The position numbers and the translations under genes are program-made. Positions 1 to 8,970 of a DNA stretch of 64,000 nucleotides are shown one piece after another (the stretch's first letter is position 1; every line of letters begins with the position of its first letter). Location: positions 310,001 through 374,000 of the forward strand of contig NZ_VIQO01000011.1 in NCBI RefSeq assembly GCF_007483665.1, in the 5' to 3' direction. The notes beneath the pieces are model-generated. The model made no database searches. It saw only the letters and a list, made by a program, of their open reading frames with translations, and had not been told where the DNA came from. The stretch comes from Catellatospora sichuanensis. GTDB lineage: Bacteria > Actinomycetota > Actinomycetes > Mycobacteriales > Micromonosporaceae.

Positions 1-942
1 ACCTACCAGGACACCGCCGCCTTCCGGTCCGACAGCTCGTTCCGGATCACCGCACCGTGGGCCCCGAAGAGCAACACCGGTCCGGTGATCCCGGGGCTGT
101 TCGCCGATCCCCACATCGCGAACTTCGGCGGCCGCTACTACCTGTACCCGACCACCGACGGATACGCCGGCTGGAGCGGCACCTACTACAAAGCCTTCTC
201 CTCCACCGACCTGGTGAACTGGACCGACCACGGCGTCATCCTCGACCACGGCCCGGACGTCTCGTGGGCCGACAACTCCGCCTGGGCCCCGGCGGTCGCG
301 ACGAAGAACGGCCGCTACTACCTGTATTTCAGCGGCGGTTCGGCGACCGGCAACACCGCCAAGCAGCTCGGCGTGGCCGTGGCCGACACGCCGACCGGGC
401 CGTTCCGTGACGCCCTCGGCCGGCCGCTGGTCACCAGCGGACAGTTCTCCGGCGGTCAGGCGATCGACCCGATGGTCTTCACCGACGACGACGGTAAGTC
501 CTACCTGTACTGGGGCCAGGGTGTGGCCAGGATGGTCCCGCTGAACGCCGACATGATCAGCTTCGACTCCGCGCAGGTGCGCACCATCACGCCGACCGGC
601 TACAACGAGGCGCCGTTCGTGTTCAAGCGCAACGGCATGTACTACCTCATGTGGTCGGAGAACGACACGCGCAGCGAGGACTACCGGGTCGCGTACGCCA
701 CGGGATCCTCGCCCTTCGGGCCGTGGACCAACCGCGGCGTCGTTCTGCAGAAGCGGCTGGAGGCGGGCATCCGCGGCCCCGGCCACCACTCGGTGGTGCA
801 GGCCCCCGGCACCGACACCTGGCACATCGCCTACCACCGGTTCGCAGTGCCGGCCGGCAACGGCACCAACCGCGAGACCGCGATCGACCGCATGGCGTTC
901 AACGCCGACGGCACGATCCGCCCCGTCGTTCCCACCCTCTGA
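1..942 (+). CDS. GH43 family glycosidase, 5' end outside the window
   Basis: The reading frame is open from the first base, so the gene starts upstream of the window. The catalytic part is a GH43 five-bladed beta-propeller, a family of arabinofuranosidases, xylosidases and arabinanases. Candidate residues are visible: the base Asp in FADPHI, the pKa-modulating Asp in IDPMVFTDDDG, and the acid Glu in NEAPFVFKRNG. The first residues (DSSFRITAPW) resemble the end of an AbfB (CBM42) arabinose-binding domain like the one closing the next gene, so an N-terminal CBM is likely. The protein is probably secreted, but its signal peptide is not in view. It lies 28 bp before the next GH43 gene on the same strand, suggesting one operon for arabinose-containing polysaccharide. 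The exact substrate cannot be told from sequence. Confidence 0.85.
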   Translation, partial: TYQDTAAFRSDSSFRITAPWAPKSNTGPVIPGLFADPHIANFGGRYYLYPTTDGYAGWSGTYYKAFSSTDLVNWTDHGVILDHGPDVSWADNSAWAPAVATKNGRYYLYFSGGSATGNTAKQLGVAVADTPTGPFRDALGRPLVTSGQFSGGQAIDPMVFTDDDGKSYLYWGQGVARMVPLNADMISFDSAQVRTITPTGYNEAPFVFKRNGMYYLMWSENDTRSEDYRVAYATGSSPFGPWTNRGVVLQKRLEAGIRGPGHHSVVQAPGTDTWHIAYHRFAVPAGNGTNRETAIDRMAFNADGTIRPVVPTL

Positions 943-970
943 CCCCTTCCAGCTGAGGAGACATACATCC

Positions 971-2425
971 ATGCCGAGATCCAGAACCAGGCTGAGCACG
1001 CTGTTCGCCCTCGCCTGCCTGATACTCGTGTCCTGGTCGGTGGCGGCACCGAAGCCGGCGGCGGCACTCGACCCCTTCACCGGCTACCTGATGGCGCACT
1101 TCACCGGCGAATCGGCCAACGGCGAGCAGATCTACCTCGCCCACAGCACCGACGGCGTGCACTGGACCGATCTGAACAGTGGAGGACCGGTCCTGCTCTC
1201 CACGGTCGGCACCCGCGGAGTCCGCGACCCCGCGATCGTCCGCTCGCCGGCCGGTGACCGCTACTGGATCATCGCGACCGACCTGCGCATCGCCAGCGGC
1301 ACCTCGTGGAGCGACGCCGCGAACGCGGGCAGCAAGTCACTGGTCGTGTGGGAGTCCACCGACCTGGTGAACTGGTCGGCTCCCCGGCTGCTGAACGTGG
1401 CGGGCGCCATCTCCGGCGCCGGCGACGCCTGGGCACCCGAGGCGATCTACAACGCGGCGACCGGTGACTACGTCGTGTACTGGGCGACGAACGCCACCCT
1501 CAACGGCGTCAAGAAGCACCGTATCTACTACGTGCGCACCAGCGACTTCCGCACCTTCACCGCACCGCAGCTCTACATCGACCGCGGCGCCGGCCAGGGG
1601 ATCATCGACACGCAGATCGTCGAGGTGCCCGGCAGCGTCGGCGGCTACCGCTACTACCGGGCATCGGCCGACGGCCACATCACGGTCGAGGCCAGCAACT
1701 CGGTCCTCGGCACGTGGACGACCATCGGGAACCTGTCTCACCTGGGCATCTCCAACGGGACCGGGGGCGGCAACGTCGTCGAGGGCCCCATGTGGATGCA
1801 GTTCAACGGCCGTAACGAGTGGGCCCTGTGGCTGGACCAGTACGCCACCGGGCGCGGCTACATGCCGATCACCTCGACGAACCTGGGCAGCACGGCGAAC
1901 TTCCAGACCCGGTCCGACTACGCCCTGGGCGCCAGCCGCAAGCGCCACGGCTCCATCCTGAACCTGACCGCCGCCGAGTCGAGCCGGGTGCTGGCCCGAT
2001 GGCCCGCCGGCGCGGCGCCCAACCGCCTCCAGTCGTACAACTTCCAGACCCGGTACGTGCGGCACGCCAACTTCGACGTGCGTATCGACGCCAACGTCAG
2101 CCCGACTCAGGACGCCCAGTTCAGGGTGGTCCCGGGTCTGGCCAACAACTCGGGCTACGTGTCCTTCGAGTCGGTGAACTTCCCGGGGTACTACCTGCGG
2201 CACGTCAACTTCGACTTCGTGCTGGCCGCCAACGACGGCACCGCGGCCTTCTCCTCGTCCGCGACGTTCCGGCAGGTCGCCGGGCTGGCGGACGCGGGGT
2301 GGTCGTCGTTCCAGTCGTACAGCAACCCCGACAGGTACATCCGCCACTACAACTACCTGCTCAAGCTCGAGCAGACCACGACCACACAGGCGCGCGCCGA
2401 CGCCACCTTCCGCGTGACGACCTGA
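971..2425 (+). CDS. Secreted GH43 glycosidase with C-terminal AbfB (CBM42) domain
   Basis: This 484-residue protein opens with a Sec signal (hydrophobic LFALACLILVSWSVA, cleavage near AAA). A GH43-type propeller spans about residues 38-335, and a beta-trefoil AbfB domain about 345-484. Propeller motifs include RDPAIVRSPAGDRYWIIATD, DAWAPEAIYN and VVEGPMWMQF, the last with the likely acid Glu. The trefoil shows three related repeats containing YVRHANF, YLRHVNF and YIRHYNY, typical of arabinofuranose-binding CBM42. The start is set by GAGGAG at 955-960, 10 bases before the ATG. It follows another GH43 gene closely and precedes a GH5 gene, so it belongs to a secreted set attacking arabinoxylan or arabinan. 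The bond it cuts is not determined. Confidence 0.85.
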   Translation: MPRSRTRLSTLFALACLILVSWSVAAPKPAAALDPFTGYLMAHFTGESANGEQIYLAHSTDGVHWTDLNSGGPVLLSTVGTRGVRDPAIVRSPAGDRYWIIATDLRIASGTSWSDAANAGSKSLVVWESTDLVNWSAPRLLNVAGAISGAGDAWAPEAIYNAATGDYVVYWATNATLNGVKKHRIYYVRTSDFRTFTAPQLYIDRGAGQGIIDTQIVEVPGSVGGYRYYRASADGHITVEASNSVLGTWTTIGNLSHLGISNGTGGGNVVEGPMWMQFNGRNEWALWLDQYATGRGYMPITSTNLGSTANFQTRSDYALGASRKRHGSILNLTAAESSRVLARWPAGAAPNRLQSYNFQTRYVRHANFDVRIDANVSPTQDAQFRVVPGLANNSGYVSFESVNFPGYYLRHVNFDFVLAANDGTAAFSSSATFRQVAGLADAGWSSFQSYSNPDRYIRHYNYLLKLEQTTTTQARADATFRVTT

Positions 2426-2485
2426 CACGACCAGCAGCTGCATCACCTCGGAATGAGTCGTTTACCTTTAAGGATTGGACATTTC

Positions 2486-4006
2486 ATGACACAGATCGTG
2501 TCGTCTGGTGATTGTGTACCAGGACACTCCCGGAGCACCCGGTCGTCGCGCCGACTGCTGAGCGCCCTTGCGGTGACCGCCCTCACCGCGCTGGCCGGCG
2601 TGGTCGTCTCCGCTTCACCGGCCAATGCCGCCACCAGCCAGTTCCGGGGCATGAACTGGGCCGTGCTGGGTGACAACTTCAGCACCACCACGCTCGTCCT
2701 GGACGGCCTGAGCCAGTCCGACAGCAACGCGACGGTGCGGGCCAAGGCCAACGCCCTCTATGACGACATGGCCTCCACCATGGGGGTCAACACCGTCCGG
2801 CTGCCGATCAACACGCACACGGTGGCCAACACGACCTGGTGGAACGCCTACCGTGGCGCCATCGACGCGGCCACCGAGCGCGGGTTCAAGGTCATCCTCG
2901 CCTACTGGGAGGACGGCGCCGCCTCCGGCGGCAGGATCACGAACATCGCCGCGTGGAACACGATGTGGTCCAGCGTGACCAACACGTACGGCTCGAACGG
3001 CAACGTCTACTTCGAGCCGATGAACGAGCCGCACGGCTACACCTCGACAGAGTGGCGCAACGTCGCAGCGACCTGGCTCGGCTACCACACCTCGGCAGTG
3101 CCGGGCCGGGTGCTCATCGGCGGCACCGGCTACAGCCAGGACCTGCGGGATGTCTGCAACGACACCCGCTTCAACGCGACGCTGCTGTCCTTCCACCACT
3201 ACGCGTTCTTCTACGCCGAGATGACCTACGACGCCTTCCTGAGCCACATTCAGACACGTCTGGGCAACTGCGCCTCCCGCGCGGTCGTGACCGAGTTCGG
3301 CGCGGCCATGCACACCGGCCTCAACTACGCCGACGCCAACAGCACTGAAAACTTCGTGCGGTACATCCGCGCCATCGCCCAGGTCATGCGCAACAACCAG
3401 ATGGGCGGCACCTACTGGCCCGCCGTCGGCGGCAAGCCCACCGGAACCCTCGGCTACGACGGCTACTCGATGTACGCCCTGAGCGGCAGCGGCACCAACC
3501 TCAACCTGACCATCCGCAACACCTCCGGCGCCGACCGGGTCAAATACGCCTGGGGCGACACCGTCAGCAACCCCACGACGCCCCCGGCGACGTTCTACCG
3601 GATCAACGTGCGCCACAGCGGCAAGGCCATGGACGTCCAATCACCCAACACCGCCAACAGCGCGCGCATCGGCCAGTACACCTACAACGGCAACGCCTGG
3701 CAGCAGTGGCAGTTCCAGGACGCCGGCAGCGGCTACTGGCGCATCATCAGCCGGCACAGCGGAAAATGCCTCGATGTGGCGAGCGCCTCCACCGCCGACG
3801 GTGCCGAGCTCATCCAGTACACCTGTGGCACCGGCAACAACCAGCAGTTCCAGATGGTCGCCAACGGCAGCTACTTCCAGCTCCGGGCCCGACACAGCAG
3901 CAAATGCGTGGACGTACCCGCCGCATCGACCGCGGATGGCGTGATCCTCAAGCAGTACACGTGCAACACCGGCACCAACCAGCAGTGGTCGCGCACCGCC
4001 GTCTGA
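2486..4006 (+). CDS. Secreted GH5 glycanase (cellulase/mannanase type) with ricin-type lectin domain
   Basis: A twin-arginine-rich leader and a hydrophobic stretch (LLSALAVTALTALAGVVV) ending ANAA form the signal peptide. A GH5-like TIM barrel follows at about residues 50-355, with the acid/base Glu in YFEPMNEPHG and the nucleophile Glu in VVTEFGA. A short linker leads to a ricin B-type beta-trefoil (about 370-506) with QxW-like repeats QQWQF, QQFQM and QQWSR. GH5 enzymes cut beta-1,4-glucan, mannan or related chains by a retaining mechanism; which one applies here is not resolved. I prefer the ATG at 2486 because AAGGA lies 11 bases upstream (2470-2474); an in-frame ATG at 2453 has no good ribosome site. 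It is the last of three plus-strand secreted glycosidase genes. Confidence 0.85.
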   Translation: MTQIVSSGDCVPGHSRSTRSSRRLLSALAVTALTALAGVVVSASPANAATSQFRGMNWAVLGDNFSTTTLVLDGLSQSDSNATVRAKANALYDDMASTMGVNTVRLPINTHTVANTTWWNAYRGAIDAATERGFKVILAYWEDGAASGGRITNIAAWNTMWSSVTNTYGSNGNVYFEPMNEPHGYTSTEWRNVAATWLGYHTSAVPGRVLIGGTGYSQDLRDVCNDTRFNATLLSFHHYAFFYAEMTYDAFLSHIQTRLGNCASRAVVTEFGAAMHTGLNYADANSTENFVRYIRAIAQVMRNNQMGGTYWPAVGGKPTGTLGYDGYSMYALSGSGTNLNLTIRNTSGADRVKYAWGDTVSNPTTPPATFYRINVRHSGKAMDVQSPNTANSARIGQYTYNGNAWQQWQFQDAGSGYWRIISRHSGKCLDVASASTADGAELIQYTCGTGNNQQFQMVANGSYFQLRARHSSKCVDVPAASTADGVILKQYTCNTGTNQQWSRTAV

Positions 4007-4047
4007 CGGTCGTCACGACGTGACCGCGGATCCGAGGTAGGGCCCGC

Positions 4048-4087
4048 ACGGCCCCGGCGCCGAGCTCATGCTCGGCGCCGGGGCCGT
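4048..4087. terminator. Perfect 18-bp stem-loop between convergent genes
   Basis: An 18-base arm (4048-4065) pairs perfectly with 4070-4087 across a TCAT loop. It lies between the stops of two convergent genes and can serve both. There is no long T run, as is usual for GC-rich actinomycete terminators. Confidence 0.75.
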
Positions 4088-4125
4088 CGTCGTACCAGGG
4101 ACGGAATCGTACGGTCTGCGAGCTG

Positions 4126-5397
4126 TCACCAGTTCTTGTATGCGACGTCGCCGAGGTTGCAGAAGGTGCAGTCGGACCTCAGGAAGTTCTCCGTGCGGCG
4201 GAACTCCTCGTCGGCCAGGTGCCATCGCAGCCAGGCGGTGATGATGTGCTGGGCGTTGCGGGTAGCCGCGATGTGGTCGGTGTTGTCGAGGATGTTGAAC
4301 CACACCGGCACGCGGGTGTTGGTGTAGTCGCGTTGTACGTTCGAGGTGGCGAAGTCTGCGTCACCGCCGATGTAGAGCGCCGGGTTGCGCAGATTGCTCG
4401 GACCGTTGCCGTCGAAGGAGCCGCCGGCCACATGGATCGTGGTCTCCAGCCGCGGCTCGTTGGCCACGTCGAATGTTCCGATCGAACCCCGGGAATGGCC
4501 GCCGAAGGCCACCTCCGAGAGATCAAGGTCTTGGTATAGCGGACTGCTCGACCTGACGTTCTCGTCCTCCAGCCAGTCGAGAGCGTCGACCATGTAGTCG
4601 CCGCTGCTGGACGAGACCTCGCTGTAGACGACGAACCCGTGCGAAACCCACTGGCGCAGCATGTCCTCGTAGGCGGCCGGGTCGGACCCCGCGCCCGGGC
4701 CCCAGATGAGGATCGGGTGGTCCACCCCGTTCTGGCCCGCGTTCGTCGGGTACACCAGCCAGCCGTCGTCGCTGGGCCCGGCGGTCTGGTCGATGGTCAC
4801 CGCGTACGGCCCGGGCCTCGTCACGTCGCTCACCGGCGGCAACGAGCCGCCGGGTGAGCCGCTCGGCGAAGCGGTCGGGGTCGGGCCTGGGGTGACACTG
4901 TCGCCCTGGACGAGCACGTTGTCGACGGTCAGCGTCTCCAGGATGCTGCTGGCGTCCAGCGAGAACCGCAGCCGCAGGTCGCGGCCATTGACCGAGGCCG
5001 GCAGGGGGTACGTCGCCGTGCCGGTGGCGGTGCGCGCAGTTTCCAGGGCGGTGAACGGACCGCCGCTCACCGAGTAGCTCACGGTGAAGCTCTCGCCGAG
5101 GTCAAGGCCGGACGCCACCCGGGTGTAGGACACCGTCACGTTGCCGTATCCGGTCAGGCTGATGGGCGCGGACGTCATGGCTGGGTCGGAGAGCAGCGAC
5201 GCGGCCAACCGGGCGCTGCCCGCGCTGTTCGTGACGGAGCCGGACATGGTGAAGGTGCCGAGCCCGTTGGTGAAGGTCTCGCTGTAGATCGAGGTGGCGG
5301 CGGAGGCGGGCGGCATGACAGCGAAGACGGTGCCCAAGGCGATGAATCCGATGGACGGTACACCGAGTGCTCGGAGTCGGCCGCTGGTGTGAGACAT
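4126..5397 (-). CDS. Secreted alpha/beta hydrolase with N-terminal beta-sandwich domain
   Basis: About 423 residues. A Sec signal (GFIALGTVFAVMPPASAA) is followed by a beta-sandwich region at about 30-160, rich in Ser, Thr and Val and likely jelly-roll or MAM-like. A Pro/Thr/Ser linker near 165-190 leads to an alpha/beta hydrolase fold. The nucleophile elbow is GGHSRGS (Ser near 302); the acid is probably in GGDADFAT and the His in DNTDHIAATR. The catalytic part resembles chlorophyllase/cutinase-like and PET-hydrolase-like esterases, so an ester in plant polymer or lipid is a plausible substrate. Two Cys near the C-terminus (CTFC) are notable. I use the start at 5397, preceded by AAGGGA, rather than an upstream in-frame start that lacks a signal peptide. 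Confidence 0.75.
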   Translation of the reverse strand: MSHTSGRLRALGVPSIGFIALGTVFAVMPPASAATSIYSETFTNGLGTFTMSGSVTNSAGSARLAASLLSDPAMTSAPISLTGYGNVTVSYTRVASGLDLGESFTVSYSVSGGPFTALETARTATGTATYPLPASVNGRDLRLRFSLDASSILETLTVDNVLVQGDSVTPGPTPTASPSGSPGGSLPPVSDVTRPGPYAVTIDQTAGPSDDGWLVYPTNAGQNGVDHPILIWGPGAGSDPAAYEDMLRQWVSHGFVVYSEVSSSSGDYMVDALDWLEDENVRSSSPLYQDLDLSEVAFGGHSRGSIGTFDVANEPRLETTIHVAGGSFDGNGPSNLRNPALYIGGDADFATSNVQRDYTNTRVPVWFNILDNTDHIAATRNAQHIITAWLRWHLADEEFRRTENFLRSDCTFCNLGDVAYKNW

Positions 5398-5712
5398 GTC
5401 GGAGATCCCTTCTGACTGCGCCTGACCGAATGCGCCAGCGCTGTTCTGTCGGATGCGCGGAAATGCGCCTGCTCCCGATGACCGACGGTCACCTCTATCG
5501 GCAGGCGTCGATTTCAACAGAAACTTCCGACGCGGGAATCAGCAAAATCACCAGTGTGGCCCACGCTTCCTTGTCGCAACCAACACGGCGGCAGGTTACG
5601 ACCACCTGACCGAGCAGAATCACCAACTCGACACGCGACGCGTCCCGGCCGATCACCTCGACCGGGACAACGATCACGCCCTTCCAGGGCCCGGGTCACC
5701 CGAGTTGCCGGT
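5398..5712. other. Intergenic region upstream of the secreted hydrolase
   Basis: About 315 bases separating two minus-strand genes. It must hold the promoter of the secreted hydrolase. I see an imperfect inverted repeat (GCGTCG-A-TTTC against GAAA-CTTC-CGACGC, 5505-5533) but no recognised gene or RNA. Confidence 0.35.
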
Positions 5713-6420
5713 TCACTCCTTCTTCGCAGCGGACACGTCGACGCATACGATTCCCTTGTTGCCGTCCTGGTCGGCGATCACGGTGAGCGAGGGCGCGTTG
5801 CTGTCATCGACGACGGTCCCGCCCGCGGCGAGGGCGGCGGCGATCCGTTGCTCGGCCACCTCTGGCGCCACGTAGACCTCGACGTGGAACCGCTGACGCG
5901 AGGTCTCGTGCTCATCGGCGTCCCCGAACCACAGGTTCGGCACCCGGCCCGTGGCGTCCCGGATCTCGTCACTGGGGGACCCGTGGCCCTGGGCCCCGGG
6001 GTTCCCGGTCAGCAGGGCGGCCCACACCGGGGCGATGGTCGCGGAGCGCGCCGTGTCGAGGCCGAGCTCGATCATGCTGACCGAGGCCGGGTCGGCGTCG
6101 ACCTTGTGGTCGGCGGCGATCTCGGTGATCCGTCGCGCGAGGTCGATGTCCTGCTGGGTCACCCATTCGAGGACGTGTTCGGTGCCCTCGTCGTCGCGGT
6201 AGACGGCGTCGTCGGTGATCAGCTTGAGATCGACGTACCCGTTGCCGATCGACACGCGCGGGTGGTGGCCGAGCGCATCGCCCGCATCGCCCACCGCGGC
6301 GACGAACCGTACGCCGGTGCCGAAGTCCCCGACCAGGTAGCGGGCATGCAGTCCCTGGGCCAGCTTGCGCCAGTCGGCCAGGTTGGCCTCGGCGATCTTC
6401 TCGCCCTTCAGCATGTCCAT
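5713..6420 (-). CDS. Pterin-4a-carbinolamine dehydratase-like / VOC fusion protein
   Basis: 235 residues with two parts. Residues about 1-105 match the pterin-4a-carbinolamine dehydratase fold: ALGHHPRVSIGNGYVDLKL carries the paired His of the family active site, followed by TQQDIDLARRITEIA. In the usual enzyme this domain dehydrates 4a-hydroxytetrahydrobiopterin. Residues about 115-230 look like a glyoxalase/VOC domain (MIELGLDTAR, WFGDADEHET, RFHVEVYV), a metal-binding fold of varied function. Similar two-domain proteins occur in actinobacteria, but the joint function is not known to me. No aromatic amino acid hydroxylase is nearby to supply a pterin substrate. The neighbouring genes are not functionally related. 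Confidence 0.75.
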   Translation of the reverse strand: MDMLKGEKIAEANLADWRKLAQGLHARYLVGDFGTGVRFVAAVGDAGDALGHHPRVSIGNGYVDLKLITDDAVYRDDEGTEHVLEWVTQQDIDLARRITEIAADHKVDADPASVSMIELGLDTARSATIAPVWAALLTGNPGAQGHGSPSDEIRDATGRVPNLWFGDADEHETSRQRFHVEVYVAPEVAEQRIAAALAAGGTVVDDSNAPSLTVIADQDGNKGIVCVDVSAAKKE

Positions 6421-6586
6421 AGACGGGGACCCTATCTCGGTTCAACCGTGGCGCTCGCGCCCATCGCGCCGCCCGTTTCGATCACCGGCAGCTCCGACCG
6501 GAAACCGGCAGTGCCCCCGGGCCGCGCCGGCCGAGCGGCAGACGACAGTTGGTGTCGGCGGCTGCTCGCCGGGAAGCGTCGCTGGT

Positions 6587-7492
6587 CTATGCCGTCGAGA
6601 GTGCTGGCAGTTGCCTGTCAAACCAGGCGAGCATGGTGCTGGTGTATCGAGGACTGATGTCCGCGAGGTCAGGGCCCCCGTTCAGGGTGGGTTGATGCCC
6701 GCAGCCGTGCAGTCGGCAGATCGTCAGATCGGGTTCGTCCCCGATGGCGTAAGCGTGACGCCATGCCGCGACGCTGTCGCCGATGGGCATCCACTCGTCG
6801 GTCTCGCCGTAGAACAGCAGCACGGGGCACTGCAACCCCGCGATCGCGGATGTCGGGTCGAAGTCCATGTCCGCCCAGGTGCCTGACCGTTCGGGTAGCT
6901 GCCGAGGAATGTAGGCCAACGGGAACCAGGGCCGCTCGGCGGCGTGGTCGACGACGGATTGCGCTGTGGCGCGAGGGATGTCGCCCCGCAGGAATTCCTC
7001 GACGGTGGTGCGGAGGTCGATCAGCTCGGCGATGGCAGCCGGGTCGAAGCCGTTCCGCCTCAGCTGTTCGGCTGTGCCGAAGCGCATCTGACGTGCTGGA
7101 GATACTCCGCATGATGACACCAGCACCAGGAACGCAATATCGTCTGGCTTGGTGTTCGCCGCTACGGTCGCGGCCCAGGCGCCCTGGCTGAACCCCCAGA
7201 GCCCTATCGGAACGTCCCCGATCTGCCGACGCAGCGCTTCGACTGCCGCGTACGCGTCGGCGGCCTGCACCGCCAACGGCACGTCGTCGCCGTCCTTCGC
7301 GGGCCGCCGGTCGTAACGCAGCACCCCGATCCCCGCGGCTGGGAGCTGGTCGGCAAGGTGCTCGTACAGAAAAAAGGAGCGTTGGCCGGCCTCGGCGCCA
7401 TGCAACGCCACAACGGCGGCGCGTGCATGCCCCACGGGCAAGTCCAGTGAGGCGGGCAGGACGGCCCCCTCAGCTTCAACGACCAACTCCAT
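6587..7492 (-). CDS. Cytoplasmic alpha/beta hydrolase
   Basis: 301 residues with no signal peptide. The fold is clear: an oxyanion-type HG at residues 31-32 (VALHGAEAG), the nucleophile elbow GFSQG with Ser102, the likely acid in YGETDEWMP, and the His in CRLHGCGHQP. The family includes esterases, lipases and dipeptidyl-peptidase-like hydrolases; nothing here sets the substrate. The start ATG at 7492 has no strong ribosome site, so the true start could differ by a few codons. It is divergent from the clpP pair, and the 253-base gap between them must hold both promoters. Confidence 0.75.
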   Translation of the reverse strand: MELVVEAEGAVLPASLDLPVGHARAAVVALHGAEAGQRSFFLYEHLADQLPAAGIGVLRYDRRPAKDGDDVPLAVQAADAYAAVEALRRQIGDVPIGLWGFSQGAWAATVAANTKPDDIAFLVLVSSCGVSPARQMRFGTAEQLRRNGFDPAAIAELIDLRTTVEEFLRGDIPRATAQSVVDHAAERPWFPLAYIPRQLPERSGTWADMDFDPTSAIAGLQCPVLLFYGETDEWMPIGDSVAAWRHAYAIGDEPDLTICRLHGCGHQPTLNGGPDLADISPRYTSTMLAWFDRQLPALSTA

Positions 7493-7554
7493 TGATCGAT
7501 TACATCACGGATCGAACGTGTCATTCACCGCCGCGATGCGCTCCAGCCGCGATC

Positions 7555-7586
7555 CGGTCGGCAGTCCGTACGACGATCGCCGACCG
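7555..7586. promoter_or_regulatory. Inverted repeat upstream of the clpP pair
   Basis: CGGTCGGC (7555-7562) and GCCGACCG (7579-7586) form 8-base arms separated by 16 bases, in the gap between the divergent hydrolase and clpP genes. It is a candidate operator for the PopR-like regulator but could be chance in GC-rich DNA. Confidence 0.25.
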
Positions 7587-7745
7587 AGTAACCCCGGCCG
7601 TAACCATGCACCTGCGGAGCCACCTCGCAGGCGACCTGAGCCTGATCTGCCCTCGGCTAAGTCGCTGTCAGCAGATTGCCTTGGTATGCCGCGCCTCGGG
7701 CCTGATCGTGGACCGTGAACGACCCGAGGGAACAGGAGTGCACAA

Positions 7746-8342
7746 GTGAGCGTCACCACCACACTGGACGACGAGATCAGCAAGAGGCTGTTGCACGAGC
7801 GGATCATCGTGCTCGGATCCGACGTCGAGGACGAGATCGCCAACCGGATGTGCGCTCAGCTCCTGGCGCTGTCCGCCGAGGACCCGCGCCGCGACGTCGC
7901 GCTGTACCTGAACTCGCGGGGCGGTTCGGTGCTCGCGGGGCTGGCCGTGTACGACATGATGCAGCTCATCCCCAACGATGTGATCACCGTGGCGATGGGG
8001 CTGGCGGGCAGCATGGCGCAGTTCCTGCTGTGCGCCGGGACGCCGGGCAAGCGGTTCGCCCTGCCCAGTGCGCAGATACTCATGCACCAGGGTTCGGCGG
8101 GACTGGGCGGCACTGCGGCCGACGTCGAGATCTACGCCGGTCAGCTGGACCGGATCAGCACCATGATGAGTGCGTTGACCGCCGGGCACACCGGCCGGCC
8201 GGTGGCGACGATCGTCGAAGACGGGCAACGCGATCGCTGGTTCAGCGCGCAGGAGGCGTTGGACTACGGGATGGTCGATCACATCGTCGCGCACCTCGAC
8301 GACATCCGCCCACGCGTGGTCAAGCAGCGGATGGGGGTGTAG
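7746..8342 (+). CDS. clpP: ClpP-type serine protease subunit (first of pair)
   Basis: 198 residues, about the normal ClpP length. ClpP forms a cytoplasmic tetradecameric barrel that degrades proteins fed by ClpX or ClpC. The triad is complete: Ser89 in GLAGSMAQ, His114 in LMHQG, and Asp163 in QRDRWF. GTG at 7746 is preceded by AGGAG (7734-7738) at ideal spacing. Only 4 bases separate it from a second clpP gene, and a PopR-like regulator sits convergent just beyond. The arrangement matches the Streptomyces clpP3-clpP4 operon, a secondary Clp protease induced when ClpP1P2 fails, rather than the main clpP1-clpP2-clpX locus, since no clpX or trigger factor gene is near. Confidence 0.9.
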   Translation: MSVTTTLDDEISKRLLHERIIVLGSDVEDEIANRMCAQLLALSAEDPRRDVALYLNSRGGSVLAGLAVYDMMQLIPNDVITVAMGLAGSMAQFLLCAGTPGKRFALPSAQILMHQGSAGLGGTAADVEIYAGQLDRISTMMSALTAGHTGRPVATIVEDGQRDRWFSAQEALDYGMVDHIVAHLDDIRPRVVKQRMGV

Positions 8343-8346
8343 GACC

Positions 8347-8970
8347 ATGGGCCAGTACACGATTCCCACCGTCGTCGAGCGGACCTCGCGTGGCGAGCGG
8401 GCCTTCGACATCTACTCCCGGCTGCTGTCGGAGCGGATCGTCTTCCTCGGCACGGAGATCAACGACGACGTCGCCAACGTGATCATCGCGCAGCTGCTGT
8501 ACCTGCAGTCCGAGAGCGCCGACCTGGACATCGAGTTCTACATCAATTCACGGGGCGGCTCCTACAGTGCGCTGACCGCGATCTACGACACGATGCAGTA
8601 CGTCCGGCCTGACGTCGCCACCCTGTGCATCGGGCAGGCGTCCTCGGCCGCGGCCGTGCTGCTGGCGGCGGGGACGGCCGGCAAGCGGTCGGTGCTGCGG
8701 CACGCCAAGGTGGTGCTGCATCAGCCGTCCACCGAGGAGGGGTCCTTCGACGTGGCTCAGGGCACGCTGCCCGACCTGGCGATACGGGCGCGCGATGTGT
8801 CCCGCGTGCGGGCCGAGATGGACGACATACTCAGCCGCCACACGGGTCACCCCGCCACGAAGATCCGGCACGACCTCGATCGGCACAAGACGTTCAGCGC
8901 GGGCGAAGCCGTCGCGTACGGCTTGGCCGACCAGGTCATCAGCACCGTGAAGACGACACCGAAAGACTAG
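8347..8970 (+). CDS. clpP: ClpP-type subunit (second of pair), catalytic Asp replaced by His
   Basis: 207 residues, ClpP fold throughout. Ser100 (GQASSAAAV) and His125 (VVLHQP) of the triad are present. The position of the catalytic Asp, which lies in the RDR(F/W) or DRDK motif of other ClpPs, reads [10 protein letters not shown] here, placing His180 at that site. The subunit may be weakly active or need its partner ring, as in heteromeric ClpPs such as Listeria ClpP1, which has Asn at this site. It is co-transcribed with the preceding clpP (4-base gap), and its stop codon overlaps the stop of the convergent regulator gene. By analogy with Streptomyces it corresponds to ClpP4. Confidence 0.88.
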   Translation: MGQYTIPTVVERTSRGERAFDIYSRLLSERIVFLGTEINDDVANVIIAQLLYLQSESADLDIEFYINSRGGSYSALTAIYDTMQYVRPDVATLCIGQASSAAAVLLAAGTAGKRSVLRHAKVVLHQPSTEEGSFDVAQGTLPDLAIRARDVSRVRAEMDDILSRHTGHPATKIRHDLDRHKTFSAGEAVAYGLADQVISTVKTTPKD

